A stretch of DNA of 64,000 bases from Acidobacteriota bacterium (GCA_016192145.1 JACPUT010000002.1:558001-622000); one strand, 5' to 3'. Positions 42,529-52,577 are shown, counted from the first letter of the stretch. Program-made: numbers and translations. The notes: a model not told the origin generated them from the sequence alone.

Positions 42529-44400
42529 ATGGGACCTACTCCAGCGGAAGAATCATTCCGGATTGAGATTGATAGCTTGCGGGCGCAAGTTCGAACTACA
42601 CCTGGCATGGGGGAGTGCCCCCCGGCTCTGAACAAGCATCAGGCGAGAATTCAAAATATCCTCGCTGCCCAGACCGAACCGGGGCGTCCAGAAATCCGAG
42701 ACCTGTCCGAGTTCGCGGACCGGGAATGGATGTATGCAAAGAGGCGTTACAAGGCGGTGCAGGCCGTAATAGATGATCCAGCCCCAACTCCCAACATCCG
42801 CAAGCATGCAGAGAAAGCAGGGTGCCATGTCGCGACCCTCTATCGATGGCTCCATCTCTACGAGGAGAGCGGCGGAGAGTTTGTTTCACTCATCACCAGC
42901 AAGGCGATAGAGCGAATGACTCGCTTCAGTCCTCGTGTCGAAGAAATCATCCGGAAGGCGATCGACGAGAAGTACATGTCTGCAGAAAGACCGTCGCTGG
43001 CTGCAACCCATGCCGAGGCCGAAACGAACTGCTTATTAGAAGGCTTCACCTGCCCAGGGAAAGCCACGATCAGGAGTCGAATTCAAAGGATCGAACTGAA
43101 GGCCCGTGTGAGAGCTCGGTTCGGGCCGAAGGAGGCACGCAAGCTTTCCCTTCATGGACCAGGGCTAATGGCCGAGGGCCCGCTGTCGATGGTTCAAATC
43201 GACCACACAAAATTGGATGTGATGGTGCTTGACGAGGAGTCCCGAAAGGCAATCGGCCGCCCCTACCTAAGCGTGGTTCTCGACGTCGCGACACGGATGG
43301 TCCTTGGCCTACTTGTCACGTTGGATGCTCCAAGCGTCCTGACACTCGGCCTGGCTTTAGCAAACGCAATACTGCCGAAGGATGCTTGGCTCGCGGAGTT
43401 GGAGATCCTTGCCGAGTGGCCCTGCTTTGGAATCCCCGGAACAGTCGCCTGCGACAACGCCTATGAATTCCACAGTGAGGCTTTGGTAAGGGCCTGCGAG
43501 AAATACAAAATGAATCTGCAGTGGCGCCCACTTGGACGACCTGAATTTGGTGGGCACATCGAACGATTCATGCGGACGATCAGTTCCGCGGTTCATGAAA
43601 TCCCGGGGACGACATTCAGCAATACCAGGGACAAAGGTGATTACAAACCACATGAACATGCCTGCATGACACTGCGAGAGCTTGAATCTTGGCTCGTTCA
43701 GTGGGTTGTAGGTGTTTACCACATCCGGCCGCACGGGGGGTTAGATGGGAAAAGCCCACTCAACGCCTGGAAGGATTGGTTCTTAGAAATGAGCCCAGTC
43801 ACTGGGCGAGAGGAGCCGGAAACAATCCGGAACCCACTCCACCTACGAATCGACTTCTTGCCAATGGTAAAGCGGAGCATCCAGCAGTATGGAGTGAAAT
43901 TGTTCGGCGTGACCTACCACCATGATGTGTTGAGAAGGCATGTCCGGGCAGATAACGAAAAAGGTAAGACCGAGGAGTTCATCTTTAGATATGACCCTCG
44001 GGATATTTCGATCATATATTTTTGGGAACCTAAGACAAAGTTGTATTTCCCGATTCCATGGCGTGATACGTCTCGGAAGCCATGCAGCATATGGGAACAC
44101 CGTGAAGCTGGGAGCGCCCAGCGAGAGATGAATCAAGCAAGAATCCCGCATCAAACGATCGCAGAGAATCGGAAGGCCCTCTCTGAAAAGGCCAAAGCCG
44201 CACGAAAAACTACGCTCAGTGAACGCCGAGTTCAAACCCGAAAACGACACCACGAAGCGGACAATATTCACCAGCTAATGCCTGGATTGGATCGACCTAA
44301 GAGTCAACCAGCTCCAGCTCTTGAAGCACCTCCGAAACCACGTGTGGAGGCTACTGCGATTGTGTGGGAAGCCCTACGTCCCTTCGACGACATGGAATAA
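42529..44400 (+). CDS. tnsB: TnsB/TniA-type DDE transposase
   Basis: 623 residues (GGAGGAGG upstream of ATG 42529). N-terminal DNA-binding helix-turn-helix region, then an RNase H fold with D225 (QIDHTKLDV), D309 (ACDNAYEF) and E345 (GHIERF). The C-terminal beta-barrel part contains IDFLPMVKRSIQQYGVKLFG. It binds the 20-bp-spaced TGCGAAT sites at the ends and joins the element to target DNA. Intact. Confidence 0.94.
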   Translation: MGPTPAEESFRIEIDSLRAQVRTTPGMGECPPALNKHQARIQNILAAQTEPGRPEIRDLSEFADREWMYAKRRYKAVQAVIDDPAPTPNIRKHAEKAGCHVATLYRWLHLYEESGGEFVSLITSKAIERMTRFSPRVEEIIRKAIDEKYMSAERPSLAATHAEAETNCLLEGFTCPGKATIRSRIQRIELKARVRARFGPKEARKLSLHGPGLMAEGPLSMVQIDHTKLDVMVLDEESRKAIGRPYLSVVLDVATRMVLGLLVTLDAPSVLTLGLALANAILPKDAWLAELEILAEWPCFGIPGTVACDNAYEFHSEALVRACEKYKMNLQWRPLGRPEFGGHIERFMRTISSAVHEIPGTTFSNTRDKGDYKPHEHACMTLRELESWLVQWVVGVYHIRPHGGLDGKSPLNAWKDWFLEMSPVTGREEPETIRNPLHLRIDFLPMVKRSIQQYGVKLFGVTYHHDVLRRHVRADNEKGKTEEFIFRYDPRDISIIYFWEPKTKLYFPIPWRDTSRKPCSIWEHREAGSAQREMNQARIPHQTIAENRKALSEKAKAARKTTLSERRVQTRKRHHEADNIHQLMPGLDRPKSQPAPALEAPPKPRVEATAIVWEALRPFDDME

Positions 44401-44412
44401 CAAGGAGTCGCT

Positions 44413-45330
44413 ATGACTGAACAACTGCTTGAGAAAACGTACGAACATCTAGGAGAACTGGCCTCGCAAGTAATCGAGGCTGAACCAGAGGCCCGAAAGG
44501 CATTCATACGCCAAACGAGGTGGGTCGGGTACAGCGCTGCTCGCAAAGCCCTCGGCCGGATGGAAGAGATCCTTCAGGGACCTCGGGTAGATCGAATGGA
44601 ATGCATGCTCATCATTGGCGACACCAATAATGGGAAGACCCGTCTCATTAAACATTTCCTTGAGAAACACCCCCCGAAGGAGCGGGCGGACGGTGGCTCA
44701 ACGGAAAGCCCGGTTCTCTTCATTCAAGCTCCTCCATCGCCAGATGAGAAGCGCCTCTACGCATCGATTCTAAGTCGTCTCGGAAGCCCCGTGTCGGGGA
44801 ATCAATCCGCAGGGAGTCAGTACAGTGTCCTTGAGAAAGCGATTCGCGGGTCAAATCTCAAAATGCTCATCATCGATGAGATTCAGCACTTGGTTTGCGG
44901 TAGTACGAATAAGCATCGAGAGTGCATGACCGCTCTGAAATTCATCGCGAACGACCTGAGAATCTCCATCGTTGCAGCCGGGATTCGTACAGCACATTAC
45001 GCGATTGCGAGCTTCGACACCCAAATCGAGAATCGCTTCAAGGGGATCTTGCTACCTCGTTGGACCTACGGCGAAGAACTGACCAGACTCTTATTGAGTA
45101 TTGAGAAACTGCTTCCTTTGCGGGCCCCATCACATCTAGGAGATCCAAAATTGGCTCGCCTGATCGCGGAGCTAGGAGATGGAAAGATCGGAGAAATTTG
45201 GACGCTCCTGCGCCTCGCCGCGATTGAGGCGATAGACAGTGGCAAGGAATGTATCGACATGGATGGAATCAAATCGGTTGAGGGAATCGCCCCTGCACAT
45301 CGAAGAGCTCTGCTCCATGGAACCGATTGA
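44413..45330 (+). CDS. tnsC: TnsC/TniB-type AAA+ transposition regulator
   Basis: 305 residues. Walker A GDTNNGKT (69-76) and Walker B MLIIDEIQHL (D155/E156), sensor regions ISIVAAGI and a C-terminal lid. The length fits TniB rather than the longer Tn7 TnsC. It passes target choice from TniQ to TnsB. Overlaps the tniQ start by 14 bp. Confidence 0.92.
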   Translation: MTEQLLEKTYEHLGELASQVIEAEPEARKAFIRQTRWVGYSAARKALGRMEEILQGPRVDRMECMLIIGDTNNGKTRLIKHFLEKHPPKERADGGSTESPVLFIQAPPSPDEKRLYASILSRLGSPVSGNQSAGSQYSVLEKAIRGSNLKMLIIDEIQHLVCGSTNKHRECMTALKFIANDLRISIVAAGIRTAHYAIASFDTQIENRFKGILLPRWTYGEELTRLLLSIEKLLPLRAPSHLGDPKLARLIAELGDGKIGEIWTLLRLAAIEAIDSGKECIDMDGIKSVEGIAPAHRRALLHGTD

Positions 45331-46747
45331 GTCCATCTCAATCCAAGAGACGAGACCAGAGGGCCCCGTAGGGGCCCTCTGGCTTTTCCATCCCAAACCT
45401 GAGGTTGGTGAATCGCTCTTCTCTTGGGTGAGTCGAATCGCGGAATGTCATGGAGTAAGCCTAGAGTGCTTCTGCCGAGAGGTATGGCCGGGTGAGGACC
45501 TTTTGTTTAGTGACCTTGAGCGAAAGCCGCCGTCACAGGTCTTGGAGGCCCTGGAAGGCGGAACGGGCATTTCACGCGAACGCTTGCTGGAGATGTCTTT
45601 GGTTGGCCTCACAAAGCTGGTTCTAGGGGTTGAGCTCTCGACTAAGGGTTGGGTCCCATGGGTTGTTCCCGCCATGGCCCGACGCAAGGAGGAGTTTGGG
45701 CTTCAGTTTTGCCCGGATTGCCTGGCCATGGGGGACCCACCGGTATTCGACCTTTCATGGCGACTCGCCTTCGTGACCATATGCCCGATACACAACCGCC
45801 TGCTTGTAGACCAGTGCCCAAGATGCAAATTGGCGCTGAACCCGAGAAGGCCGGATAGGAAGAAGAGGGCGATAGACGACGCAGTCCCAACCTACATGTG
45901 CCACTACTGCGGGTGGGATTTGAGGAAGCGAGCTGGGGACCCAAAGAGCCAGAGGCCCATGCGAGGGGTGAAGTCACTTCAGGGGAGCCTTCTCGCTGCA
46001 GCAAGAAATGGGTGGTTCGAGTCTCGGTGGGGAGAGACGATCCATTCGATCCCATTCTTCAAAGGGCTACAGAGAATTCTTCGGCCCCTAGTCTCTAAAG
46101 GCGCGATCGGCCGTTTCCGTGGGGAGGCTGTCGGAGAGAGTGGGTTGATAGACCCATCAGATAGAATCCGGTCTGGTGCACGTGGGACGTTGTTCGAGCG
46201 TCAAGACGTGCTATGTCGCCACCAGGTTCTGGCACTTGTGAACTGGGTGCTCGACTCCTGGCCCGACCGATTTGTCTTGGCTTGCCAGCGATGTGGGGTG
46301 AGATGTGCGCGCCTGACGCAGGATTGCCATGAGGAGGCCCCGTACTGGATATGGAAGGTCGCTCATGAGCATCTTCGGTACTATCAATCGAGGTGGAGGC
46401 GTGAATTCCTACCTACGGGTTTGGTGGTTTCGTATCTTGCTTTGGGGGAAAGGATGACGAGCCCTGGCCTCGCACGAATTCGAGATCGGATTGTGTTTAC
46501 GCAGGAACATCCAGAGCTGTGGGATGACCCCTTCATGCTCGCTGCCGCGATGAGAGCAGCTGGACTGTATAGCCAAAAATCTGCGATTTCAGTCTTAGGG
46601 CAGCACTGTTCTTGGCTGATTGACGCTGTTCAAGCCACAAAATCTGCCGTTCAGCTCCCTGGGGGACTTGTCGCGGTGAACCTGAATGGGAAGGTGAAAA
46701 TCTTGAGGCGCGCCAGAAAGCTGACTTCCAATCCAACGGTGTACTAG
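45317..46747 (+). CDS. tniQ: TniQ/TnsD-family target-selection protein
   Basis: 476 residues from ATG 45317, inside the end of tnsC. N-terminal PEVGESLFSWVSRIAECHGV and a zinc-ribbon region with CPDC, CPIH, CPRCKL, CHYCGW. Such proteins pick the target; as no guide RNA system is present, this one is the best candidate for choosing comEA. The C-terminal half is unlike known domains and could bind DNA. Its early coding part contains a strong hairpin (45356..45382). Confidence 0.9.
   Translation: MEPIESISIQETRPEGPVGALWLFHPKPEVGESLFSWVSRIAECHGVSLECFCREVWPGEDLLFSDLERKPPSQVLEALEGGTGISRERLLEMSLVGLTKLVLGVELSTKGWVPWVVPAMARRKEEFGLQFCPDCLAMGDPPVFDLSWRLAFVTICPIHNRLLVDQCPRCKLALNPRRPDRKKRAIDDAVPTYMCHYCGWDLRKRAGDPKSQRPMRGVKSLQGSLLAAARNGWFESRWGETIHSIPFFKGLQRILRPLVSKGAIGRFRGEAVGESGLIDPSDRIRSGARGTLFERQDVLCRHQVLALVNWVLDSWPDRFVLACQRCGVRCARLTQDCHEEAPYWIWKVAHEHLRYYQSRWRREFLPTGLVVSYLALGERMTSPGLARIRDRIVFTQEHPELWDDPFMLAAAMRAAGLYSQKSAISVLGQHCSWLIDAVQATKSAVQLPGGLVAVNLNGKVKILRRARKLTSNPTVY
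45356..45382 (+). promoter_or_regulatory. Strong hairpin at the tnsC-tniQ junction
   Basis: 12-bp perfect stem, CCAGAGGGCCCC and its complement around a GTA loop, followed by CTTTTCC. It looks like a terminator but lies 40 bp inside the tniQ coding region, so it may reduce tniQ expression. Confidence 0.6.
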
Positions 46748-46780
46748 GATCATTGCTTTCCGATGAACCATCGGGTAAAT

Positions 46781-48283
46781 AGTCGGCCCTGACAAACCCC
46801 TCTGATGGTTTCATGCGATCCCTGGGGTGGGCTGAGAGGCCCCCAGGGCTTCGAGTCGGTCGAGCATGGCCTGCACGGCCGCCCTGGCTTCACCCGAAAG
46901 CAGGCACAAAAGGGCCCTGATACGGGCCAGGATCTTCCGGATATTGTGGCCGGCACCGCAGAGCAGGGCATTCATGGCGTCGCCCTTCATGCCCTTGAGG
47001 AAGTTCCGCCCGAGCATTCCGTCTGCCTTCATGTGTCCGATCTCGGGTTCGATGGCGGATCGTCGTCGGAGCTGGCGTTTGAGCGTATCGCCGAGTTTCC
47101 GGGTTCCGCTGATGAGGACTCGACTGCGCTCCAGGGGAATGCCGTGCCCCTGGTATCCCTTGTCCACAAAGGTCAGGCTTGGCGTCTTACCGGTGAGGCG
47201 CTGCACCTGGTCGAGCTGGCCTTCGAGGGTGTGGCCATCGTGGGGGTTGCCGGGGCAGCTGTGGATACCGATCGCGAATCCTTCCTTGTGGGTCACCGCG
47301 AGGCTGACCTTCACGCCGAACTCGTAGGGGCGATGCGCCTTCCCCTTGGCGATGCATTCCACTTCCGGCGCGTGCAGGCTGTAGACCTTGCCCTTCGTCT
47401 TGCGCTTCTGGGTGAGGATCAGATCCGACAGGATGAACGTCCATCGGTGCTTGGCATAGGCCTCGTCGCTGATCTTCCGCTCCGCATCCCGCATCACCCG
47501 ACCCGCGAGGGTGTTCAGGCGCTTCTGCTCCCGCCGGGCTCGCTTGAACTGCTTGGCCTTGGCGTAGCGGGCATGCTTCAGGAACGAATGCTTCACGGTG
47601 CGCGTGTAGGACTGGCGCAGTTCCACGCCTCCGACTTGGCGATGCGCACCATGGCCGCGTGTACCTTCCGGTACAACCGGGCATCCGTGGGATGGGCCAC
47701 GGCCTTGGGCATCACCGTCGTGTCCACGATGACCTTGTCGAGGCTCCGTTCCGTGATCGTCTTCGTGCGCTTGCCCGCCTCGATCGTGATCTGGAGGAGC
47801 TTCTCACAGCCCTGGGCGCCGATGCGCTTCCGCCACTTCGTCATCTGGCTTGGGTTGATCGGCAGCTCGTGCTGGAAGTACTCCTCGCCGCAGAAGAACT
47901 GGTAGTAGGGGTTCTGGACTCACTTCTGCACGACCTCCTCGTCCGAGTGGCCGAAGGTGTGTTTGAGAAGGTGGAGGCCGGCCATCAGCCTGATCGGCAC
48001 GCCGGGGCGCCCGTTGTTGGGGCAGTACAGGCCGCCGAATTCCGCCTCCAGGGCGGCCCAATCGAAGACGCCCGCAAGCCGGTACAACTCCTGGCGGGGA
48101 TCGAGCACCATGCCCAGGCTCCAGCCGATCATCGGCTGCTCATGGGTCGTCCGCTTGGTCATCGGCTTCATAAAAATCCACCAGGAATCGGGGGGTCTCC
48201 CCTGCATTTCTGGTGGATTTTATAGGCGAAAAGTTCCGCGAACGCTTGATGCTACTGGATCTATGGGTTCGTCAGGGCCGACT
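46781..48283 (-). mobile_element. IS5-family insertion sequence, 1503 bp, inactive
   Basis: Terminal inverted repeats AGTCGGCCCTGAC at both ends and a 4-bp duplication AAAT (46777..46780 and 48284..48287). The transposase gene inside is broken. It was inserted after tniQ, close to another remnant of the same family. Confidence 0.85.
46811..48171 (-). pseudogene. IS5-family transposase with an in-frame stop and a frameshift
   Basis: Three pieces: a first part (FDWAALEAEFGGLYCPNNGR to EEVVQK), an in-frame TGA at 47920..47922 where Trp is expected, a middle piece (VQNPYYQFFCGEEYF to VRIAKSEAWN), and, after a frameshift near 47640, the last part (ELRQSYTRTVKHS to the end). The last piece has FVDKGYQGHGIP and HMKADGMLGRNFLKGMKGDA. 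No active protein can be made without repair. Confidence 0.85.
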
Positions 48284-48287
48284 AAAT

Positions 48288-48547
48288 ACCCTTGAGCCGA
48301 AGGATGAGGTCGCCTCTGCTAAGCCGAGCCCAAGCCCACTCGTAGTGCAGGGCTGCTGGGACTGAACTTCCTCAAGGGCATGAACGGCGATGCGATGAAT
48401 ACCCTGTTTTGAGGCGCCGGCCACAAAATGCGGAAGATCATGGCCAGGCTCAGGCTTCTTTGGCTCTGGTATGCCTGGCTGCTGGCCGGGCTGGAAGAAC
48501 CAGAGTCGTGTCCTCAATCGACGTAGAGGGGTTATTTTGGGCCGACT
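48288..48547 (+). mobile_element. Remnant of a second IS5-family element
   Basis: On the plus strand, LNFLKGMNGDAMNTLF, a stop, then GAGHKMRKIMARLRLL matches the transposase end (NFLKGMKGDAMNALL). A right-end inverted repeat GGGCCGACT ends at 48547. It is in the opposite orientation to the complete IS next to it and has decayed further. Confidence 0.7.
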
Positions 48548-48609
48548 AGCTGGTCCGGCTCCGATTACCATGAACAACCTTGTTGGCCCCAACAACTAGG
48601 CCTTAGCTA

Positions 48610-50007
48610 TTAAATATCCCTTTTAAGATGTTTAGTGCGTGTACGTTTGGTTGAGGTCTTTTCGTCAAAAAGGGCGGGTTGCTCAGAAATTCCTTTATTG
48701 ACACGCTTAAATTTCGAAGCAATGGAATTGATCTGGGATAACGCATTTTGAAGCTCTTCTAAGCGGTCATTCTCATTTGAGGTAGATTGGCTTTGGAATG
48801 GACGTTCTTGATTGTCATCGAGTATTCGCAACGGAATTGAAATTCCGGGAAGTAGAGCTAAGCGATAACCCCATTGGGAGAATCTAATCGATTCAGTAGT
48901 AGTGATTTTTAGTCGCTGGGTTTTTATCAAGAATTCAATCAAAGATAATTCCAATGACCCTCTATATGGAAAGGGGGTATGTTCTCTGATGTTCATAAGG
49001 AGTGATAAACCGAGAGAATTGAAAGTTGTTTCAATTTTATTATTTGGGTCAATTGCTGTAAACAGGATAAACCAGATAGCGGTTTTAGCTTCTTCAATCT
49101 TCCTAATGCCAATTTGCTCTAAGAAGGCAAAATTTCCTTTAGCTAACGATGCATACAGGTATCCAAAAATTGGAGATAGATCTTCGCTCCCATATGATCT
49201 AAACCCAGTATTCCGAACTAAATCCTCAAGAGATCTAAGGCGTTGTTCTTTTGTTCCAGCAGTCGAGCGATCTATGATTTCCCTTAATTCATCATATTCA
49301 AGGTTGGATACCTTTGAAAGAAACAAAAGTAGGTCTTCAAATCTTGTTGATGCTTCTATCAAATCCTTAATTGGATTATTTATCTTATGGTCAGTGCTGC
49401 GTTGGGGAAGTAGGTCATGAAAAGCATTCAATAAATCTTGTAAAAAAGTTTGGATTGGAGGAAGTGGCAGATTTGAAGATACCTTAACTGTCTCGAGAGC
49501 GTTAAGTGCGTACGTGATCTTTTGTTTAGAGTACCCAACTGTGTACCCGCGAAGGATCGTGTAGGCCAAAGTTCGTTGAGCTTGGCGTAAACTTGGGCTG
49601 AATTGAGAGTTTCGGGATTGGGTTGAGATTAACAGCTCACTAAAAATTAGTCCAAGGCCGATGCGAAATTCCGCCGGTTTTAATTCTTTTTGATCGAGGT
49701 GAATCCATTCAAGAGTTACATCATGTGGTTCAACAGCACAAATGTTTGTGAATTGAGGGATCGTCGAGACAAAGGTTGAGACCCACGCCAATAGATCTTC
49801 ATGCGCATCGGCCGATGGCGTTGAAATCACCAGCGGAAGTTCACTGATCGGATCCTTGATGTCGGGCCAAATTCCGTAGTATCTGGTCTTGTCGGACTCG
49901 ATTTCTTGTGCGACGTCCGTTGCAGACATTGCTCGCAACCCATCTGGAAGACAGGGGTTTTGCAAGAGCTTGAGTAGATCGTTCCGATCGAATGGGTGGA
50001 TCCTCAT
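48610..50007 (-). CDS. Unknown protein, third gene of kinase-helicase operon
   Basis: 465 residues, mainly helical. N-terminal MRIHPFDRNDLLKLLQNPCL, long helical stretches (LRSLEDLVRNTGFRSYG), and a basic C-terminus (KRTRTKHLKRDI). No catalytic motif or known family seen. It starts 12 bp after the helicase stop and is A+T-rich like its two partners and unlike the rest of the element. It could be the effector or DNA-binding part of the system. Confidence 0.75.
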   Translation of the reverse strand: MRIHPFDRNDLLKLLQNPCLPDGLRAMSATDVAQEIESDKTRYYGIWPDIKDPISELPLVISTPSADAHEDLLAWVSTFVSTIPQFTNICAVEPHDVTLEWIHLDQKELKPAEFRIGLGLIFSELLISTQSRNSQFSPSLRQAQRTLAYTILRGYTVGYSKQKITYALNALETVKVSSNLPLPPIQTFLQDLLNAFHDLLPQRSTDHKINNPIKDLIEASTRFEDLLLFLSKVSNLEYDELREIIDRSTAGTKEQRLRSLEDLVRNTGFRSYGSEDLSPIFGYLYASLAKGNFAFLEQIGIRKIEEAKTAIWFILFTAIDPNNKIETTFNSLGLSLLMNIREHTPFPYRGSLELSLIEFLIKTQRLKITTTESIRFSQWGYRLALLPGISIPLRILDDNQERPFQSQSTSNENDRLEELQNALSQINSIASKFKRVNKGISEQPALFDEKTSTKRTRTKHLKRDI

Positions 50008-50019
50008 TTTGGTCTGGCC

Positions 50020-51174
50020 TCAAAACAGATCTGCGAGCTGGGGGGGTGGGGTGTCCTCTGAGTCAAGGTCGAGGATTCCTTGATGCAAGTATCGCGGGAG
50101 CTCGGCTTCATGGTAGATGGTGAGAGATGTTTTTGCCCTAGTAATCGCTGTATAGGCGACATTTCTTTGAAGCTTCCCAAAATGACGAATCTCCTCGGCC
50201 GCTAGTAGGTGAACGGCACGAAATTCCATTCCTTTCGCAGAGTGAATAGTGGACAGTACAATTTGTTTATCTGGAGAGAATTCGCCATGGCCTTGGCGGC
50301 CATGATATATAATCTCTTCACCGTATTCTGTGCTATTTGCAAGATTCATTACAAACTCAGCCGAGTCATTGGTTGGGATTAGGATGCCGATTAATTCATC
50401 GGGGAAGGCCCTTCGTTGGAGGTTTATTGCTTCCATAGCCTTTGAAAACTGTAAGGCCAGGCCCCCTTGGACAAGGTTCACCGACGATGGGTTTTCCTCC
50501 TCATCGTAATTATTTCCAGGGAGCATGGGCTTATAGTCTTCTCGATTTTGTGCAATATTATCGGCTAACTTGGCGATGGAGTGGCCGTTTCGGAAATTAT
50601 GAACCAACTCAATTCGCTTGGGCGCTAATTCCCGTAGCGTACTAATTGGGTCCTCTGTTCTGTAAATTTTTTGACTAGAGTCTGCAGTTGCAAATATTTG
50701 TTTTGAAATCTTACCAAATATCTTTATTTCATCGGGTGTTAAATCATGAGCCTCATCGAGAAGGACACATTCAAAGAGGTTCGATAATTTATATTTATTT
50801 ATAACTTCAAATACTTGTTCAGTAAGTGCCTGCCGGCGTCCCATAAATGAGATATCGCCAGGCAAGTCCGGATAACTTTCATATTCATTTAGAAAATCCG
50901 TTTTCCATTTTTCAACTGTTGAGAAAAGTTCTGAATGAATTGAATATTGATTGATTCCAGTTTGTAAAAAATCGCATAATCCCTTGCCCATCATCATTAC
51001 GCGAATGTTCGTTTGTTTTGAAGTAATCAAAAATTTTGCCCTAAGGAGCAAGAGATTTGTTTTTCCAGAACCCGGAGGACCTGTAAGGAGTACGCTTTCT
51101 CCTAGGGGTAGCCTGGGAACCTGGCGCTGCTCTCCTTTGAGCTGCTTTTCGTTAGTCCACCAGATTCCATTCAC
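50020..51174 (-). CDS. Compact UvrD/Rep-like SF1 helicase
   Basis: 384 residues from GTG 51174 (AGGAG upstream). Walker A TGPPGSGKTN (31-40), Walker B CVLLDEAHDL, motif III ATADSSQKIY, IV HNFRNGHS, V VLSTIHSAKGMEF and VI AYTAITRAKTSL. All core motifs are present in a protein about half the length of UvrD, without large 1B/2B insertions. It overlaps the kinase stop by 4 bp. An unwinding or DNA-sensing role in a defence module is likely. Confidence 0.88.
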   Translation of the reverse strand: MNGIWWTNEKQLKGEQRQVPRLPLGESVLLTGPPGSGKTNLLLLRAKFLITSKQTNIRVMMMGKGLCDFLQTGINQYSIHSELFSTVEKWKTDFLNEYESYPDLPGDISFMGRRQALTEQVFEVINKYKLSNLFECVLLDEAHDLTPDEIKIFGKISKQIFATADSSQKIYRTEDPISTLRELAPKRIELVHNFRNGHSIAKLADNIAQNREDYKPMLPGNNYDEEENPSSVNLVQGGLALQFSKAMEAINLQRRAFPDELIGILIPTNDSAEFVMNLANSTEYGEEIIYHGRQGHGEFSPDKQIVLSTIHSAKGMEFRAVHLLAAEEIRHFGKLQRNVAYTAITRAKTSLTIYHEAELPRYLHQGILDLDSEDTPPPQLADLF

Positions 51175-52577
51175 GACACACTCCTATTTAGTAAATCAAC
51201 CAGATCCACCCATCCTTTAGATTCTGCAGTCATTATTCTTTCATCTGAAATGGCAAGGGACCAAATATTGATTAATGATCGCATGAAGGCTGTTTTGAAA
51301 AGACTAGCCTCAAAGTGACCTTTGTAGATAGTTGTCAAGGTAAGTTCACCCAAAAGAATCTTGACCTTTTGGTTATCTATCACCCCAAGTAGGGACCCCA
51401 CTGAGACATGAATTACGTTGAGCTCAATTCCGAGGAGTTCTACTCGGAGGAATATTCGAAGGTCGCCATCAAAGCCAATAGAAGGTGAGCCAGAAAATGA
51501 GAGCATCAATACATTGCTTGTGACGCTATTCTTAATTGTTTCAAAAATTGCAGGTGGTAAAAATTCTTCTTTGCTGATTTGGCTTCTCGTAATGGAATCA
51601 ATTTTTTCAACTGCCCCATTTAACCGATTTCTCATTAGGATCTCAGCGTTAACCCGGTTGTCACCCTCTGAGGTGAGGCGCGCTGAGATCTTTTTTAGGG
51701 CTCTCTCTGTATCATGATTTGGAGGTGCTAGCAGGAAGTCGTCCCACTTCACAATGTCAAGCCTTACCAATGGGTCCTTCTCTAGGCAGTTCTTCGTAAG
51801 GGCGATTAAATCACTTGATACATCATCGGCTATAACGCTAGGTTCCTCGTATAAAATAGCCTCGACTAGTCTTGGGTAAGGAGATCTATTATTAAATAAC
51901 GGCTGCCTCATTATCATGTCGTGAAGGACTCCACCGAGCTGATAAAAGGTAATAGCCCGCCATCCTTCAATTGTTTGCTGCTCGGTTCGTCGCAAAAACT
52001 CTGGTGATCCGTACCTCAAAGTACCGATGAAGTGCGGCTCTTGGGTGTCAGTCACGTTCCCAGCATCATGCGGGCGTATCACACCAAAATCCAGAAGAAC
52101 TAGTGTCTTTTCATCGGAAGTAATCATGATATTGCTTGGTTTAATATCTCGATGTGTGAAACCGTTTTTTTCCAAAAATAACGCGGCTTCTGCGAGTTGT
52201 GAAATTAGTGGTTTTATTTTTGCTCTTGCTAGAGTTGGAATTCTCTTTTCGAGTTCTGTCCCATCAATCAGTTCCATTTTTATGTAAAAAACTTGAAGAT
52301 CGTCCTCATAGCCAGCATCAAAAACCTGAATAAGGTTTGGATGACGTAGGTTCTTCAATTTCATCTCGCGCTGGATCCGCTCTTCCTGCACAGACCTTCC
52401 ATGTGCCTCTACTATGTCTTTGTCAAATATCTTTAATGCGTATGAGATCCCTGCTGGGTCCACTGCCCGAAATACAGCGGCCGATTTCCCGTTTCCGACC
52501 AATGACTGGATAGTCAGGTCCCGAAATGCCTTGCCTTGGAATCTATGCAACCACTCTGCAGCTAACGCCTGATCCAT
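51171..52577 (-). CDS. Ser/Thr protein kinase with a unique C-terminal domain
   Basis: 468 residues (AGGTG upstream of ATG 52577). Intact Hanks-type kinase: K49 (YALKIFDK), E71, catalytic loop HRDIKPSN (142-149) and DFG (163-165), activation segment ending GTLRYGSPE. The Gly-rich loop is atypical (VGNGKSAAV). Residues about 290-468 have no known domain. It heads a leftward three-gene A+T-rich operon. It probably senses or signals infection to its partner proteins. Confidence 0.88.
   Translation of the reverse strand: MDQALAAEWLHRFQGKAFRDLTIQSLVGNGKSAAVFRAVDPAGISYALKIFDKDIVEAHGRSVQEERIQREMKLKNLRHPNLIQVFDAGYEDDLQVFYIKMELIDGTELEKRIPTLARAKIKPLISQLAEAALFLEKNGFTHRDIKPSNIMITSDEKTLVLLDFGVIRPHDAGNVTDTQEPHFIGTLRYGSPEFLRRTEQQTIEGWRAITFYQLGGVLHDMIMRQPLFNNRSPYPRLVEAILYEEPSVIADDVSSDLIALTKNCLEKDPLVRLDIVKWDDFLLAPPNHDTERALKKISARLTSEGDNRVNAEILMRNRLNGAVEKIDSITRSQISKEEFLPPAIFETIKNSVTSNVLMLSFSGSPSIGFDGDLRIFLRVELLGIELNVIHVSVGSLLGVIDNQKVKILLGELTLTTIYKGHFEASLFKTAFMRSLINIWSLAISDERIMTAESKGWVDLVDLLNRSVS

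Noticed and set aside
41475-46747. CRISPR-associated transposon
   Set aside because: TnsA, TnsB, TniB and TniQ are present, but no repeat array, Cascade gene or Cas12k is found anywhere in the element.
48272-48595. 107-codon minus-strand frame in the IS remnant
   Set aside because: The plus strand carries the recognisable transposase fragment; the minus frame is a shadow.
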